A stretch of DNA of 64,000 bases from Synechococcus sp. CBW1108 (GCF_015840335.1 NZ_CP060395.1:2579277-2643276), one strand, 5' to 3'; counted from the stretch's first letter, positions 8,206-17,176 are shown. The notes: generated by a model from the sequence alone, not told the origin. Translations and numbers: made by a program.

Positions 8206-10656
8206 ATGCGCGTCTCGCTCCAGTGGTTGCAGGAGCTGGTGAGCGCCCCTGGCCAGTCCCTTGCCGCAGATGCCCTGGCTGAGCGGCTCTCGCTTGCAGG
8301 TTTTGAGGTGGACGCCATCGAAGACCTCTCTGCCCGTGCCGAGGGGGTGGTAGTGGGTTTTGTGCGCGATCGCCAGGCCCATCCCAACGCCGACAAACTC
8401 AGCGTCTGTCAAGTGGATGTGGGATCCAGCGAACCCCTTCAAATCGTCTGCGGTGCGCCCAACGTGCGGGCAGGGATCCACGTGCCAGTTGCCCTCGTCG
8501 GGGCAACCCTGCCTGCCGTCAAGCTCACAATCAAGCCGGCCGAGCTTCGCGGGGTAGCCAGCAGCGGCATGATCTGCTCCCTCGCCGAACTTGGGCTGCC
8601 GGCCGAAGCCGATGGCATTGCCATCCTCGATGATCTGCTGGCGGACCTGCCGTCTTTGGGCACAGCGGTGGGGCCCAGCCTGGGTCTGGACGACCAGGTG
8701 TTGGAGCTGGCGATCACCGCCAACAGGCCCGATGGAATGTCAATGCAGGGCATTGCCCGGGAAGTGGCAGCCCTGCTGGGCGGCCAAACCCACTTCGGCG
8801 CCCCAGCCGAGCCCATAACCAGCGCGTCCCTCAGCGTCGGGGAATCGACCAGGGCCGCCATGGAGCAGGGGGGGCTGTTCAGCATTACCGGGCTCAACTC
8901 CCTTGTGGTTGCCCCCTCCCCGCCCTGGCTGCAACAGCGGCTGGAGAAGGCTGGTCTCCGTCCCATCAACAATGTGGTCGACATCACCAATTTGGTGATG
9001 CTCGAAACCGGCCAACCCCTGCATGCCTTCGACGCCCAGCGGCTTGCTTCCATAACTGGTCCAGGCCTGGCCCAGGTCGACCGCATGGGCTTGCGTCAAG
9101 CCAGCAGCGGTGAAGCTTTCACCGGATTGGATGGCACCCAGCACCTGCTCAGCGCTGAGGCCCTGGTGGTGACCTATGGAGACAAGCCAATTGCCCTGGC
9201 CGGTGTCATGGGCGGCGCGGAGTCAGCCGTCCATGGCGGCACCACAGCAATCTGGCTGGAAGCGGCCGTGTTTGCCCCCCAGGCAGTGCGGCGTTCCTCC
9301 CGGAGCGTGGGGCTGCGCACCGAGGCGAGCAGCCGTTTTGAGAAAGGTCTGCCACCGGAAAACACCCTGTCAGCTGCTGACCGCGCCGTTGCCCTCCTAA
9401 CGGAACTCTGCGGTGCCCAGGTCACCGGGCGCTGGCTGCACCAGCGTCCCCAGATCCCTTTTCAACCAATCGAGCTGCGTCGGGATGCGCTCCACAACCT
9501 GCTGGGGCCGGTGCAGCAGGACGGCTCCTGGGCTGACCTCAGCGATGGACGCATCACTTCTACCCTCAGCGCCTTGGGCTGCTGCATGGAGGAGCTCGAA
9601 AGCGGCGAGGGATGGCAGGTGAGCGTCCCCCCAGCCCGTTCGATTGATCTGCAACGGGAGGTGGACCTGATCGAGGAAGTGGCCCGCCTAGTGGGCTACG
9701 ACCAATTCGCCTGCCACCTGCCCGACCCCCTCGAACCCGGTGGGCTCGATCCTGCCCAGCAGGCGGAGCGGCGGCTCAGGCGCCATTTGAGCGCTGCTGG
9801 GTTGCAGGAGGCCTGCAGCCTCTCCCTGGTGGCGGCGGGTCCTGGGCGCATTCCGCTGGCCAATCCTCTCCTGGCCGACTACGGCTACCTGCGAGACAAC
9901 CTCCATGGCGAGCTGCTTGCCGCTGCCCGCCGCAACTGTCAAAGCGGCCAATCAGGCTTTTGGGCCTTTGAAATCGGCCAGGTTTTCAGCTCCGATGCGA
10001 ACCAATCCGCTCGGCAGTTGCTGGTGGGGGTGATCTGCGGTGAACGTCGTTCAGAGCGCTGGAGCACCAGTGCCAAGCCCCAGCCGCCGACCTATTACCA
10101 GGCCAGGGGGGTGTTGCAGCAGGCCCTAGGGGCGCTGGCGATTCCCACGGAAGATCGGCCCCTGGCCAGCCATCCCCTGCTCCACCCGGGCCGGGCTGCC
10201 CAGCTGGTCGTCGAGGGTCGCCCCGGTGGCTGGTTTGGCCAACTGCACCCCCAGCAGGCCGGGGATTTGGATCTACCTCTGGGCACCTACGTGTTCGAGT
10301 TGGAACTGGACGCTCTGCTGACCGCAGCCACCCGTCGCAACCGCTGGCAGCCCGCCTTTGCGCCCTTTGCGACCGTGCCTGCATCGGATCGGGACCTGGC
10401 GGTTGTGGTTTCGGCCGATGTCTGTGCAGCCGACCTGCTCAAGCTGATCCGCAAGGCCGGCAAACCCCTGCTGGAGCAAGCTGAACTGGTGGATCGTTAC
10501 GTGGGTGAACAGCTGGCAAGTGGCCAATGCAGTCAGGCATTCCGGCTGCGTTACCGCGATGCCAAGCGCACCCTCACCGACGAGGAGGTGGACCTGGCCC
10601 ATGCAGGCATTCAGACCGCCTTAGAAAAACAGTTCGGGGCCCAGTTGCGCTGTTGA
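8206..10656 (+). CDS. pheT: Phenylalanyl-tRNA synthetase beta subunit
   Basis: An 816-aa protein with the complete PheT domain order: MRVSLQWLQELV start, an EMAP-II-like tRNA-binding domain (HPNADKLSVCQVDVG), B3/B4 editing domain (RPDGMSMQGIAREVAAL, then INNVVDITNLVM), B5 (RREALH-like segment), a catalytic-like domain (EVDLIEEVARLVGYD) and the C-terminal ferredoxin-fold anticodon domain (AFAPFATVPASDRDLAVVV). It pairs with PheS, which is not in the window. Its stop codon directly abuts that of the convergent methyltransferase gene with no intervening base. Confidence 0.97.
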   Translation: MRVSLQWLQELVSAPGQSLAADALAERLSLAGFEVDAIEDLSARAEGVVVGFVRDRQAHPNADKLSVCQVDVGSSEPLQIVCGAPNVRAGIHVPVALVGATLPAVKLTIKPAELRGVASSGMICSLAELGLPAEADGIAILDDLLADLPSLGTAVGPSLGLDDQVLELAITANRPDGMSMQGIAREVAALLGGQTHFGAPAEPITSASLSVGESTRAAMEQGGLFSITGLNSLVVAPSPPWLQQRLEKAGLRPINNVVDITNLVMLETGQPLHAFDAQRLASITGPGLAQVDRMGLRQASSGEAFTGLDGTQHLLSAEALVVTYGDKPIALAGVMGGAESAVHGGTTAIWLEAAVFAPQAVRRSSRSVGLRTEASSRFEKGLPPENTLSAADRAVALLTELCGAQVTGRWLHQRPQIPFQPIELRRDALHNLLGPVQQDGSWADLSDGRITSTLSALGCCMEELESGEGWQVSVPPARSIDLQREVDLIEEVARLVGYDQFACHLPDPLEPGGLDPAQQAERRLRRHLSAAGLQEACSLSLVAAGPGRIPLANPLLADYGYLRDNLHGELLAAARRNCQSGQSGFWAFEIGQVFSSDANQSARQLLVGVICGERRSERWSTSAKPQPPTYYQARGVLQQALGALAIPTEDRPLASHPLLHPGRAAQLVVEGRPGGWFGQLHPQQAGDLDLPLGTYVFELELDALLTAATRRNRWQPAFAPFATVPASDRDLAVVVSADVCAADLLKLIRKAGKPLLEQAELVDRYVGEQLASGQCSQAFRLRYRDAKRTLTDEEVDLAHAGIQTALEKQFGAQLRC

Positions 10657-12033
10657 TCACCGCCTCAGCACTGCCAAGGTCTCTACGTGGCTGGTTTGGG
10701 GGAAGAAATCGAACGGCTGCAGCGACTCCAACTGGTAGAGCCCCTCGGCCACAAGCATGGCCAGGTCGCGGGCCAGGGTGGCCGGATCGCAGCTGAGATA
10801 GATGAGGTGGGCAGGGGGATGTTCCCGGATCGCCCCAATCGTCACATGGTCGAGCCCCTTGCGGGGGGGATCTAGGAAGAGGGCGTCGCAGTGGCCCAGG
10901 TGCTCAGCCAGACATTGGGCCACCACACCGGTTTCAAAGGAAGCCCGACCGCTAAGGCCATTTTCGCTGGCATTGGTTTTTGCCTGATTCACCGCCTCCT
11001 GGCTGAGCTCGATGCCGTGCACATGCCAGCCCGCCGCGGCCACCGGCAGGCTGTAGGTGCCAATGCCGCTGTAGGCGTCAACCATCACTCCGGCTGGGAT
11101 GGCCGCCAGGGCCGATAACAGCAGGGGCACCACCCGCTCCGCCTGCTGGGTGTGGACCTGAAAAAAGGTGTCGGCCCCAATCCGCAACTGGAGATTGCAG
11201 AACGATTCCCGCAACCAGCCCCGGCCGGCAACCACCCTGGTCTCCTCTCCCATCAAGGTGTTGGTGGGATGGGGTTGGAGGTTTAGGCAGACCCCCACCA
11301 GCTCCGGCCAGCGCCCCAGCCATTGGCCAGCCAGGAACTCCAGCCCATCAAGATCGGCGTGACTGCTCACCAAGGTGATCAGCAGCTCGCCGCTGTGGTG
11401 GCCGATGCGAAGCGCCAGGTGGCGCAGCCCACCCCCCTCACAGCAATCCCGGTCAACTGGCCAGTCACTTGCCTCCAGGTCTGCCTTGAGAGGGGCGATC
11501 AGGCCATCTAGGCGCGGATCCAGTACCGGGCAGTGGTTCATATTGACGATGCTGTGGCTGCCCCTGCGGTAGAAGCCCGCCCGCAGTCGACCGTCTTCGC
11601 AGCGCTCCAGCGGGATGATGGCCCGATTGCGATAACCCAGGCCATCGGCGGAGGCCAGTAAAGGGGCCACGGGCTGATCCAGGTGGGCAATGCGCCGCAT
11701 GGCATCCACCACTTTCTGGTGCTTCCAGTGCTGCTGGCCCCGATCCTCGAAGTGCTGCAGGCTGCAGCCACCGCAGTTGTCGGCAAGGATGCAGGGGGGC
11801 TTGCGCCGCTCCGGAGCTGGGGTCTTCACCTCCTGAAGCTCCGCCAGCCAGTGGCGCCGGGCCCTATGGGTCAGCCGAGCCTGAACCTGCTCCCCCGGCA
11901 GGGCACCCGCCACAAACAGGACCCGATCGTCCAACCGGGCCACACCCTGGCCGTCATGGGATAGGCCGGTGATGGTCACCGCCACGCTGTTGCCGGTGGT
12001 GAGGCTTTCCAAGCGCGCTGGCCAATCCTTCAC
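10657..12033 (-). CDS. rlmD: TrmA/RlmD-family 23S rRNA (uracil-C5)-methyltransferase
   Basis: A 458-aa protein. It has an N-terminal TRAM-like beta-barrel (about residues 10-70), the iron-sulfur cysteine cluster CILADNCGGCSLQHF (about 80-95), an SAM-binding motif VDAYSGIGTYSLPVA and a catalytic loop YLSCDPATLARDL containing the nucleophilic Cys. These define the RumA/RlmD/TrmA group that methylates U1939 (RlmD) or related uridines. Choosing RlmD rather than RlmCD is by general similarity only. The stop codon abuts pheT; the start is divergent from apcD by 93 bp. Confidence 0.85.
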   Translation of the reverse strand: MKDWPARLESLTTGNSVAVTITGLSHDGQGVARLDDRVLFVAGALPGEQVQARLTHRARRHWLAELQEVKTPAPERRKPPCILADNCGGCSLQHFEDRGQQHWKHQKVVDAMRRIAHLDQPVAPLLASADGLGYRNRAIIPLERCEDGRLRAGFYRRGSHSIVNMNHCPVLDPRLDGLIAPLKADLEASDWPVDRDCCEGGGLRHLALRIGHHSGELLITLVSSHADLDGLEFLAGQWLGRWPELVGVCLNLQPHPTNTLMGEETRVVAGRGWLRESFCNLQLRIGADTFFQVHTQQAERVVPLLLSALAAIPAGVMVDAYSGIGTYSLPVAAAGWHVHGIELSQEAVNQAKTNASENGLSGRASFETGVVAQCLAEHLGHCDALFLDPPRKGLDHVTIGAIREHPPAHLIYLSCDPATLARDLAMLVAEGLYQLESLQPFDFFPQTSHVETLAVLRR

Positions 12034-12126
12034 CCTACGTCGTGCGAAGGGGCGTTACACCTTTGCCGCCCATGGCCTGGTTGAGCGGCTGAGTCGATAC
12101 AGTTAGAGGCGCATGTGGTCGCTGCG

Positions 12127-12621
12127 ATGAGCGTCGTTCGGGATCTGATCCTCCAAGCAGACGATCAGCTGCGCTATCCCAGTGGCGGCGAGCTGCGATC
12201 GATGGTGGAGTACCTCAGCCGGGGAGCCGAGAGGCTCACGGTGGTGAGGTCGCTGACAGACAACGAAAAGAAAATCGTGGATGAGGCGGCACGCCAACTC
12301 TTCCAACGCAACCCTGACTACGTGGCTCCCGGAGGCAATGCCTTCGGCCAGAAGCAAAGGGCCCAGTGCCTGCGTGATTACAGCTGGTATTTGCGGCTGG
12401 TCACCTACGGCGTGCTCGCCGGCAGCACCGAGATGATCCAGCAAATTGGTCTGGTGGGCGCCCGTGAGATGTACAACAGCCTTGGGGTGCCGATGCCGGG
12501 CATGGTCGAAGCAATGCGAACCATGAAGGATGCCGCCATCTCCCTGCTCAGCGCCGAGCAAGCCGCCTTGGCCGGACCCTACTTTGACTTCTTGATCCAG
12601 GGAATGCAGACCAGCACCTGA
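12127..12621 (+). CDS. apcD: Allophycocyanin alpha-B subunit
   Basis: A 164-aa phycobiliprotein. It starts with [23 protein letters not shown], nearly the textbook ApcD N terminus, and holds the bilin attachment stretch [15 protein letters not shown] (Cys near residue 80) and the conserved [17 protein letters not shown]. ApcD is a terminal emitter of the phycobilisome core that passes energy mainly to photosystem I and II. The ATG at 12127 is preferred to the GTG at 12115 because known ApcD proteins are about 161 aa. A rho-independent terminator follows. It shows that the host makes phycobilisomes. Confidence 0.95.
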   Translation: MSVVRDLILQADDQLRYPSGGELRSMVEYLSRGAERLTVVRSLTDNEKKIVDEAARQLFQRNPDYVAPGGNAFGQKQRAQCLRDYSWYLRLVTYGVLAGSTEMIQQIGLVGAREMYNSLGVPMPGMVEAMRTMKDAAISLLSAEQAALAGPYFDFLIQGMQTST

Positions 12622-12646
12622 AGCGCCTCCCCCACTGACACAACTT

Positions 12647-12682
12647 GCCCAGATGGCCGCGCGTCCCATCTGGGCCTTTTTA
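12647..12682 (+). terminator. Rho-independent terminator of apcD
   Basis: A perfect 10-bp stem, GCCCAGATGG (12647-12656) with CCATCTGGGC (12666-12675), a 9-nt loop, then CTTTTT. It starts 25 bp after the apcD stop codon. It is the clearest intrinsic terminator in the window and explains strong, discrete apcD transcripts. Confidence 0.9.
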
Positions 12683-13263
12683 TTGGACTCGCAAATGGTC
12701 TCAAATGAGATGCAAGATTGCGATCTCGACAGGCTATTGAAGGGCACCGCCCCTTGAAGCTTGCGTACCTGCGTAAGACACAGTTACGCAAGATCTATAG
12801 GCCAGTGGCTGGAATGCTTTTGAGGTAGGGATTTCCCTCTGGACCGAAGTCCATGCCAAGTGGACCCTGCTTTCGAGCGCTCCAGCTCTGTAGTTATGGA
12901 GAAATTTTTGGCTATCGCATGGGGAATTTGCCAATTTTCGTGATTTCTACGGGGTGTCTCTGATCAACCTCTGCCATGACCCCGCAACTCAACCGCGGAA
13001 ATGATGATCTCAGGCGTCTATGCCTGGACGCCTAATAGGTCTTAGAAGTGGACCTTGGTAAGCAGCGCAGGACGGAGCGTGACGCAAGCGTCTGGTTTGT
13101 TTTCCCGTCCGAGTCTCGCACTGGGTCGCTTAAGTGGTCTCACACTCGAGCAACGAGAACACAGTTTTCCCTGGCAGGGATAGACTTCCGCGTCGCCATC
13201 AGCTATCTCATCTGGGATTTTATTATAGACTTTTAATGCGTCCAAGTTGAAATTCGTGAGACA
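12683..13263. other. Long intergenic region with small dyads, no gene seen
   Basis: About 580 bp between the apcD terminator and the stop codon of the J-domain gene. Base composition is lower in GC than the surroundings. Short ORFs here (12734-12934, 13042-13245) have no recognisable features. It holds a compound dyad at 12760-12792 and a 7-bp stem hairpin at 13012-13033. It could contain a small RNA, a decayed gene or a promoter region, but nothing in the sequence decides this. Confidence 0.4.
12760..12792. repeat. Compound dyad TTGCGTA / TACGCAA
   Basis: CTTGCGTA (12760-12767) is the reverse complement of TACGCAAG (12785-12792). Nested in it, TGCGTAA (12770-12776) pairs with TTACGCA (12784-12790) across a 7-nt loop. 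The two half-sites on the left compete for the one on the right, as in an operator with three half-sites or a switchable hairpin. No T-run follows. Confidence 0.5.
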
Positions 13264-14304
13264 CTAGTTATTGCGGTAGAGCTCCTTGAGCAGTTGGTAG
13301 GCCTCATTGAGCCTTCGCATCGTTTCTTCGTTGCCACCGGAATCTGGATGGTGGCTCATGGCCAGTTCTCGATACGCATCCCGAATTTCGCCAAGGGTCA
13401 GTCGGTGCCCATGGACAGTTGGCAGCTTGAGCAATTTCAGGGCCCCATGCAGGGTCATCGTGTGCTCCAGGGTCTGGAATGAGGTTCCCTTGCGTCTCTT
13501 GCGGAACCGGTTGACAAAGCGATGGATCAGGGTGGGCAGGCGAAGTTGAAGTGTGGACGTACTGAACGGGTCCTCCAGCAGACCGGCCATCACCATTACG
13601 CGCTCAAAGCTGGCGGGTTCATTGCCCCAGCTGGGGGCAATATGCACCACAACGTCACAGGCCAGCGACCAGCTGAATAGTTGCCCTTCGCTCTGATCAC
13701 TCTGGGGCCAGATGTCCTGGGCCAACCACACCATGGCTGCTTCCAGCACGGCTTCATTGGCTCTTTTGCCATAGAGTTCAAACCAGTGGTCGCGAGCTCT
13801 GGCCAGGGCCTGCTCGAGGGCATCCCTTTCGAGCTGGGGCAGCAGTTCAACCGGTGACTCCTCCATAGGCCTGCGGGGCTGCAAGCTCTTTTTCAGCTGC
13901 TCCGACTGGCGACGCACAAAGCCCGGTAGATCGATGCCGACCTGGCGGGGTTCGGCCTGGGGCCTTGGCGCAGCTGGGGTGTTCAAGTCAACTTCGCCCA
14001 ACTCGAGGCAAAGATCTCCATTTACCCCACTGGACATCAGTACTAGGGCGCCCTGTTCATTGAATGTGGAGGCTCCTGCACTTCCGGTTAGGTCATCGGT
14101 TGCTCTGGCTTCTGGCTGGTCTGGTTGAGGTGTTGCTTGCTCAACTACTGACGTATCTGTGAATAGTTCATGCAAAAGCCTTTCAACAATATCTCCGCGA
14201 CTGCGCAATCCCCATTCTGCTTTTAACGCGTCAATCTTGCCGAGCAGTTCTACCGGTAGCTCCAGGCTGAAGCGGCGCCGCTGCGATTCATGGGTTGGAG
14301 CCAT
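13264..14304 (-). CDS. Ribbon-helix-helix-like N terminus fused to a C-terminal J domain
   Basis: A 346-aa protein. Residues 1-48 (RRRFSLELPVELLGKIDALK, then LRSRGDIVERLLHELF) read like a ribbon-helix-helix DNA-binding segment. A low-complexity linker (50-150) follows, then a helical middle region (about 150-290) with no family I recognise. The last 50 residues are a J domain: GEIRDAYRELAMSHHPDSGGNEETMRRLNEAYQLL, with the HPD triad at 319-321. J domains stimulate DnaK ATPase. The start lies 2 bp upstream of the DUF3370 stop codon region (the DUF3370 gene is downstream on the same strand), so the order of the genes on the minus strand is DUF3370 first, then this gene, tightly coupled. Function unknown. 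Confidence 0.75.
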   Translation of the reverse strand: MAPTHESQRRRFSLELPVELLGKIDALKAEWGLRSRGDIVERLLHELFTDTSVVEQATPQPDQPEARATDDLTGSAGASTFNEQGALVLMSSGVNGDLCLELGEVDLNTPAAPRPQAEPRQVGIDLPGFVRRQSEQLKKSLQPRRPMEESPVELLPQLERDALEQALARARDHWFELYGKRANEAVLEAAMVWLAQDIWPQSDQSEGQLFSWSLACDVVVHIAPSWGNEPASFERVMVMAGLLEDPFSTSTLQLRLPTLIHRFVNRFRKRRKGTSFQTLEHTMTLHGALKLLKLPTVHGHRLTLGEIRDAYRELAMSHHPDSGGNEETMRRLNEAYQLLKELYRNN

Positions 14305-14306
14305 CC

Positions 14307-15884
14307 CTAACGGCCCATCAGGCCGCGCAACATTTGCTGCTGTGCTTCCAGCGCCTGTTGATATCGATCGTAGAGAGATTGGCTCATGGGGCTGGGCTGG
14401 CTCCCGCGGTAACTAGGGGGTGGTGTCATGGGGGGAATCAGCGGGGGCACCGGGGTAAGGGGCGCCACAGGTGTGAATTCGATGGGTGCCAGCAACCCGT
14501 CTGCTTCCGTCAACTCAGGGGGGCTGATGGGCGCTGCGGCTGGGGCAGATCCTGCGGCGTTACGTGCCAGCTCTATTTGGCGCTCCCGCGCCTGGAATAT
14601 TGCATGTTGACTTGCAGGCAGAATGCTCAATAGATGGCCTGGGGTTGCATCGGCCGGATAAACCAGGCTGACTCGCACCGGGTTCAGTTGACCAGCGCGC
14701 AGGTTTAATTGTGCGAGCGAAAGGCTCTGACCTGAACGCATTCCCACGTGGACTTCCTGGAGGCCCTCCTCCGAACGGATTTGCAGGGAGCCACGAAAGG
14801 CTATGAATGGTTTTGAAGCGCCACTGGCTACCGGGTGGCTCAGCACCAACTCGTACGGCCCTGAACCCTTGAGATTGAGGTCGACGTCAAATCGCACTCC
14901 GTAGGTGCCGACGTTGTCTAGGGAGGAATCGATCATGCGACTGGCCAGGGGATTGACCTGCACTTCACGGGTGCCGAAGTTATGGCGAATGGTGCTGGTC
15001 AGGGGCACATGCAGCGGGCCATTGGCATCCAGGTCGTAAGTAAGGCTGGCCGTGTACCCATCCCCAATCGCCACGCCACCTACCCGGGAGAAGACTCGAC
15101 GCCCGTTGATGTCAGCAATGCGGTTGAGGTAAACCCTGCCTGGGGCCAGTCTCCCCTGGTCCAAAACCGTCAGCAGGTCACACTCGCTGGTGGCTTCCTT
15201 GGCCGCCACCACCGCCATTTGAAAGGGGCCGTCACTGCGTCCCTTGAGCAGGGCATTAGCTATACCCAGGGCGGGGAGCTGGGTTTGAAACAGAACAAGG
15301 CGACTGCGCGCTGGAATAGTGATTTCGTCGGCAAGTTTTGGATCAAGCCTGCCCCGCAGCACCTGGATGGCAGTCGCATCACCAGGGCCCGTATTCCAGG
15401 GCCTGGGCCCAAGCGGCCTGACCCCCATCTTGTATTCCTGGAGATAAGGTGCTTCAAAGCTGTTACGCACGGCTCCATTCTCAAATCGGATATGGACCGC
15501 GCGCCCACCTGGATTGATCAGAATCAATGCAAGGGTGAGTTCAGGCCGGCGGGATGAGCGGGAGAGCTGGCCCCGGTTAGGTGGAAAGTATTTGTGGTGC
15601 ATGTGCACCCCAAATTCGCCGTTGAAGTTGTATTGGGCGTTGCGTAGGGGTTGGCCGGTTTCGGCCGCATAGGCGTAGCCAGGGGCGGTGTTGATCAAGA
15701 TGCCGGGTCCCTCAACCTCCTCCGGTTGGTTGGAATGGAGAACGGGCACCTTGTTGAAGTTGCCATTGAGGGGCTGGGCTTTCTGGCCGGCCATCAAGGC
15801 CACATAGGCAGCTGCCGGGCGCGCCTCGAAGCCGATGCCACCCATGCCGAGGGCGAGGGCAAGGAGCAGGGGCAACGGGCCCAT
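14307..15884 (-). CDS. DUF3370-family secreted protein
   Basis: A 525-aa protein with an N-terminal signal peptide (MGPLPLLLALALGMGGIGFEA), then a long beta-rich domain beginning ALMAGQKAQPLNGNFNKVPV and FNGEFGVHMHHKYFPP, which I recognise as the cyanobacterial DUF3370 family. The C-terminal 100 residues are Pro/Ala/Gln-rich with repeated PP motifs. It is probably periplasmic or surface-exposed; the function of the family is not known. The ATG at 15884 is preferred over an upstream in-frame TTG at 15911. It is followed after 2 bp by the RHH-J-domain gene. Confidence 0.65.
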   Translation of the reverse strand: MGPLPLLLALALGMGGIGFEARPAAAYVALMAGQKAQPLNGNFNKVPVLHSNQPEEVEGPGILINTAPGYAYAAETGQPLRNAQYNFNGEFGVHMHHKYFPPNRGQLSRSSRRPELTLALILINPGGRAVHIRFENGAVRNSFEAPYLQEYKMGVRPLGPRPWNTGPGDATAIQVLRGRLDPKLADEITIPARSRLVLFQTQLPALGIANALLKGRSDGPFQMAVVAAKEATSECDLLTVLDQGRLAPGRVYLNRIADINGRRVFSRVGGVAIGDGYTASLTYDLDANGPLHVPLTSTIRHNFGTREVQVNPLASRMIDSSLDNVGTYGVRFDVDLNLKGSGPYELVLSHPVASGASKPFIAFRGSLQIRSEEGLQEVHVGMRSGQSLSLAQLNLRAGQLNPVRVSLVYPADATPGHLLSILPASQHAIFQARERQIELARNAAGSAPAAAPISPPELTEADGLLAPIEFTPVAPLTPVPPLIPPMTPPPSYRGSQPSPMSQSLYDRYQQALEAQQQMLRGLMGR

Positions 15885-16088
15885 TGGGGAGCGGCAGTCG
15901 ACTGGTCTCAAATGAAGGAGCTGGTGGGGCTTTTCGAGGGATTTGCCCTTGGAGGCAATTTGGTGAGCGCTGCTGAGCTTGAAGCATTAGTCACGCTAAG
16001 GCTGTTTCATGGCCATTTCCGGGGGAAACAAGGCACTCGGCCCACCGCTTTGGCTCGCTAGAACCATTGGGCTTTGATCCACTTTCTC

Positions 16089-16283
16089 ATGTTTCCCCCC
16101 TTTGGCTGCTGTCCAGTTGGCGACGAAGGCGGCCACGACAACTGGCGCCGCCACCAGCAGCGCAAACTGCGCATGCTTCAGTTTTGGCGCGACGGGGTCG
16201 AACGTCAGTTGGCCGCTGTAAATGCGGCGATCAGCACGCTGGAGCAACAGATTGTCCGCGATGGCGGCAGCTCGGGCAGCTGA
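16089..16283 (+). CDS. Small conserved cyanobacterial protein
   Basis: A 64-aa protein rich in charged and aromatic residues, with NWRRHQQRKLRMLQFWRDG and VERQLAAVNAAISTLEQQI, predicted to form an amphipathic helix pair or coiled coil. Similar small helical proteins with a WRDxxERRLAAxxAxI pattern occur widely in Synechococcus, as far as I recall; the function is unknown. The ATG at 16089 is used. The 3' end overlaps the convergent sigma-factor gene by 53 bp. A competing antisense ORF (15996-16247) looks less protein-like. Confidence 0.55.
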   Translation: MFPPFGCCPVGDEGGHDNWRRHQQRKLRMLQFWRDGVERQLAAVNAAISTLEQQIVRDGGSSGS

Positions 16284-17073
16284 CCGGGCTACTGAGCTGG
16301 CTGCTGATAGGTGGATTGGCCGAACGGCCCAGCCCTTGGCGCAGCTCAGCCAACCCGCGCTTGAGCCGCCTCTGCACCGTCATGGGACTCACCTTCAACA
16401 GGGCTGCGGTGCGCCGGTAAGTCCACCCAGATATGACTACTTTGTCGACCACTTGGCGAAGCTCGGGCTTAAGACAGGCCCACTGACGCTTCAGTCTCAA
16501 CTGGTACTCCCCCTCGCCATTTGGTTCGGCTGACCCTTGTTGAGCTGACCCGACTTCTCGATCGACAGCCTGTTCGGCCCAGGCCTCGATCACCCCATCT
16601 GCCAGACCGATCGGCCGAGCCATGGCCTTACCCCTTTGCAGCTCTTGCCACTGCGGGATACTCAGGTCCAGGGCCCTGCGCAGATCCTCCGAGTTGGCCT
16701 CTTGGCCATGGGTTTTGTGCCAGTTCGCCTGCACTTGACGCAGTTTGTCGTGGAGCTCCATCTGACGGCGTGGCAAGCGCACGGCCAGGGCGGAATCCCT
16801 GAGGTAGTGGAGGATTGCTCCGCGAATGTGGGGTCTGGCAAAGGCCTCGAAGGGAGTCCGGGTCTGGGCGTCAAAGAGTTCGGCGGCCCGCAGCAGACCC
16901 AGCAGACCAACTTGGATCAGATCTTCGATCGGTTCGGGGCAGCGGCGGCCGTAATGCACCGCGATAGGAGTCACCAAACTGCGGTATTGGTCGACCCTTT
17001 GATTGCGCTGGAGGTGAGCCTGGCTCCTCTGGGCAGCTGTTGGTGCGGCGGTGGCTCTGGACTTGTCGGACAT
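16231..17073 (-). CDS. Group 3 sigma-70 factor (SigF-like)
   Basis: A 280-aa sigma factor. Region 2 reads IEDLIQVGLLGLLRAAELFD and FEAFARPHIRGAILHYLRDS; a short region 3 follows; region 4 is PELRQVVDKVVISGWTYRRTAALLKVSPMTVQRRLKRGLAEL, a helix-turn-helix for the -35 element. It lacks region 1.1 and the long region 1.2-2 linker of housekeeping sigma factors, so it is a group 3 factor. In cyanobacteria such factors (SigF) control pili and stress or surface genes, but the target here is unknown. The last 30 residues are Cys/Ser-rich and may be dispensable. Confidence 0.85.
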   Translation of the reverse strand: MSDKSRATAAPTAAQRSQAHLQRNQRVDQYRSLVTPIAVHYGRRCPEPIEDLIQVGLLGLLRAAELFDAQTRTPFEAFARPHIRGAILHYLRDSALAVRLPRRQMELHDKLRQVQANWHKTHGQEANSEDLRRALDLSIPQWQELQRGKAMARPIGLADGVIEAWAEQAVDREVGSAQQGSAEPNGEGEYQLRLKRQWACLKPELRQVVDKVVISGWTYRRTAALLKVSPMTVQRRLKRGLAELRQGLGRSANPPISSQLSSPVSCPSCRHRGQSVAPAC

Positions 17074-17176
17074 CGAAATAGTGGGGCATCAGGCAGGGGA
17101 GTGGACCCCTTCCTTTCCAAACAGCCCCAACCTCTGCCCCTGCTGCAACCGTGGAATTACGGAATGCTCCCCAGAT

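Noticed and set aside
12061-12126. Possible promoter for apcD (TTGAGC and TACAGT)
   Set aside because: The spacing between the boxes is about 11 bp, not the usual 17, so no promoter call was made.
13042-13245. 67-aa ORF in the intergenic region
   Set aside because: No recognisable domain, poor composition and no conserved start context; left as intergenic.
15996-16247. 83-aa ORF antisense to the small helical protein
   Set aside because: It has a hydrophobic patch but no start context or family pattern, while the plus-strand protein has the repeated WRDGVERQLAA pattern.
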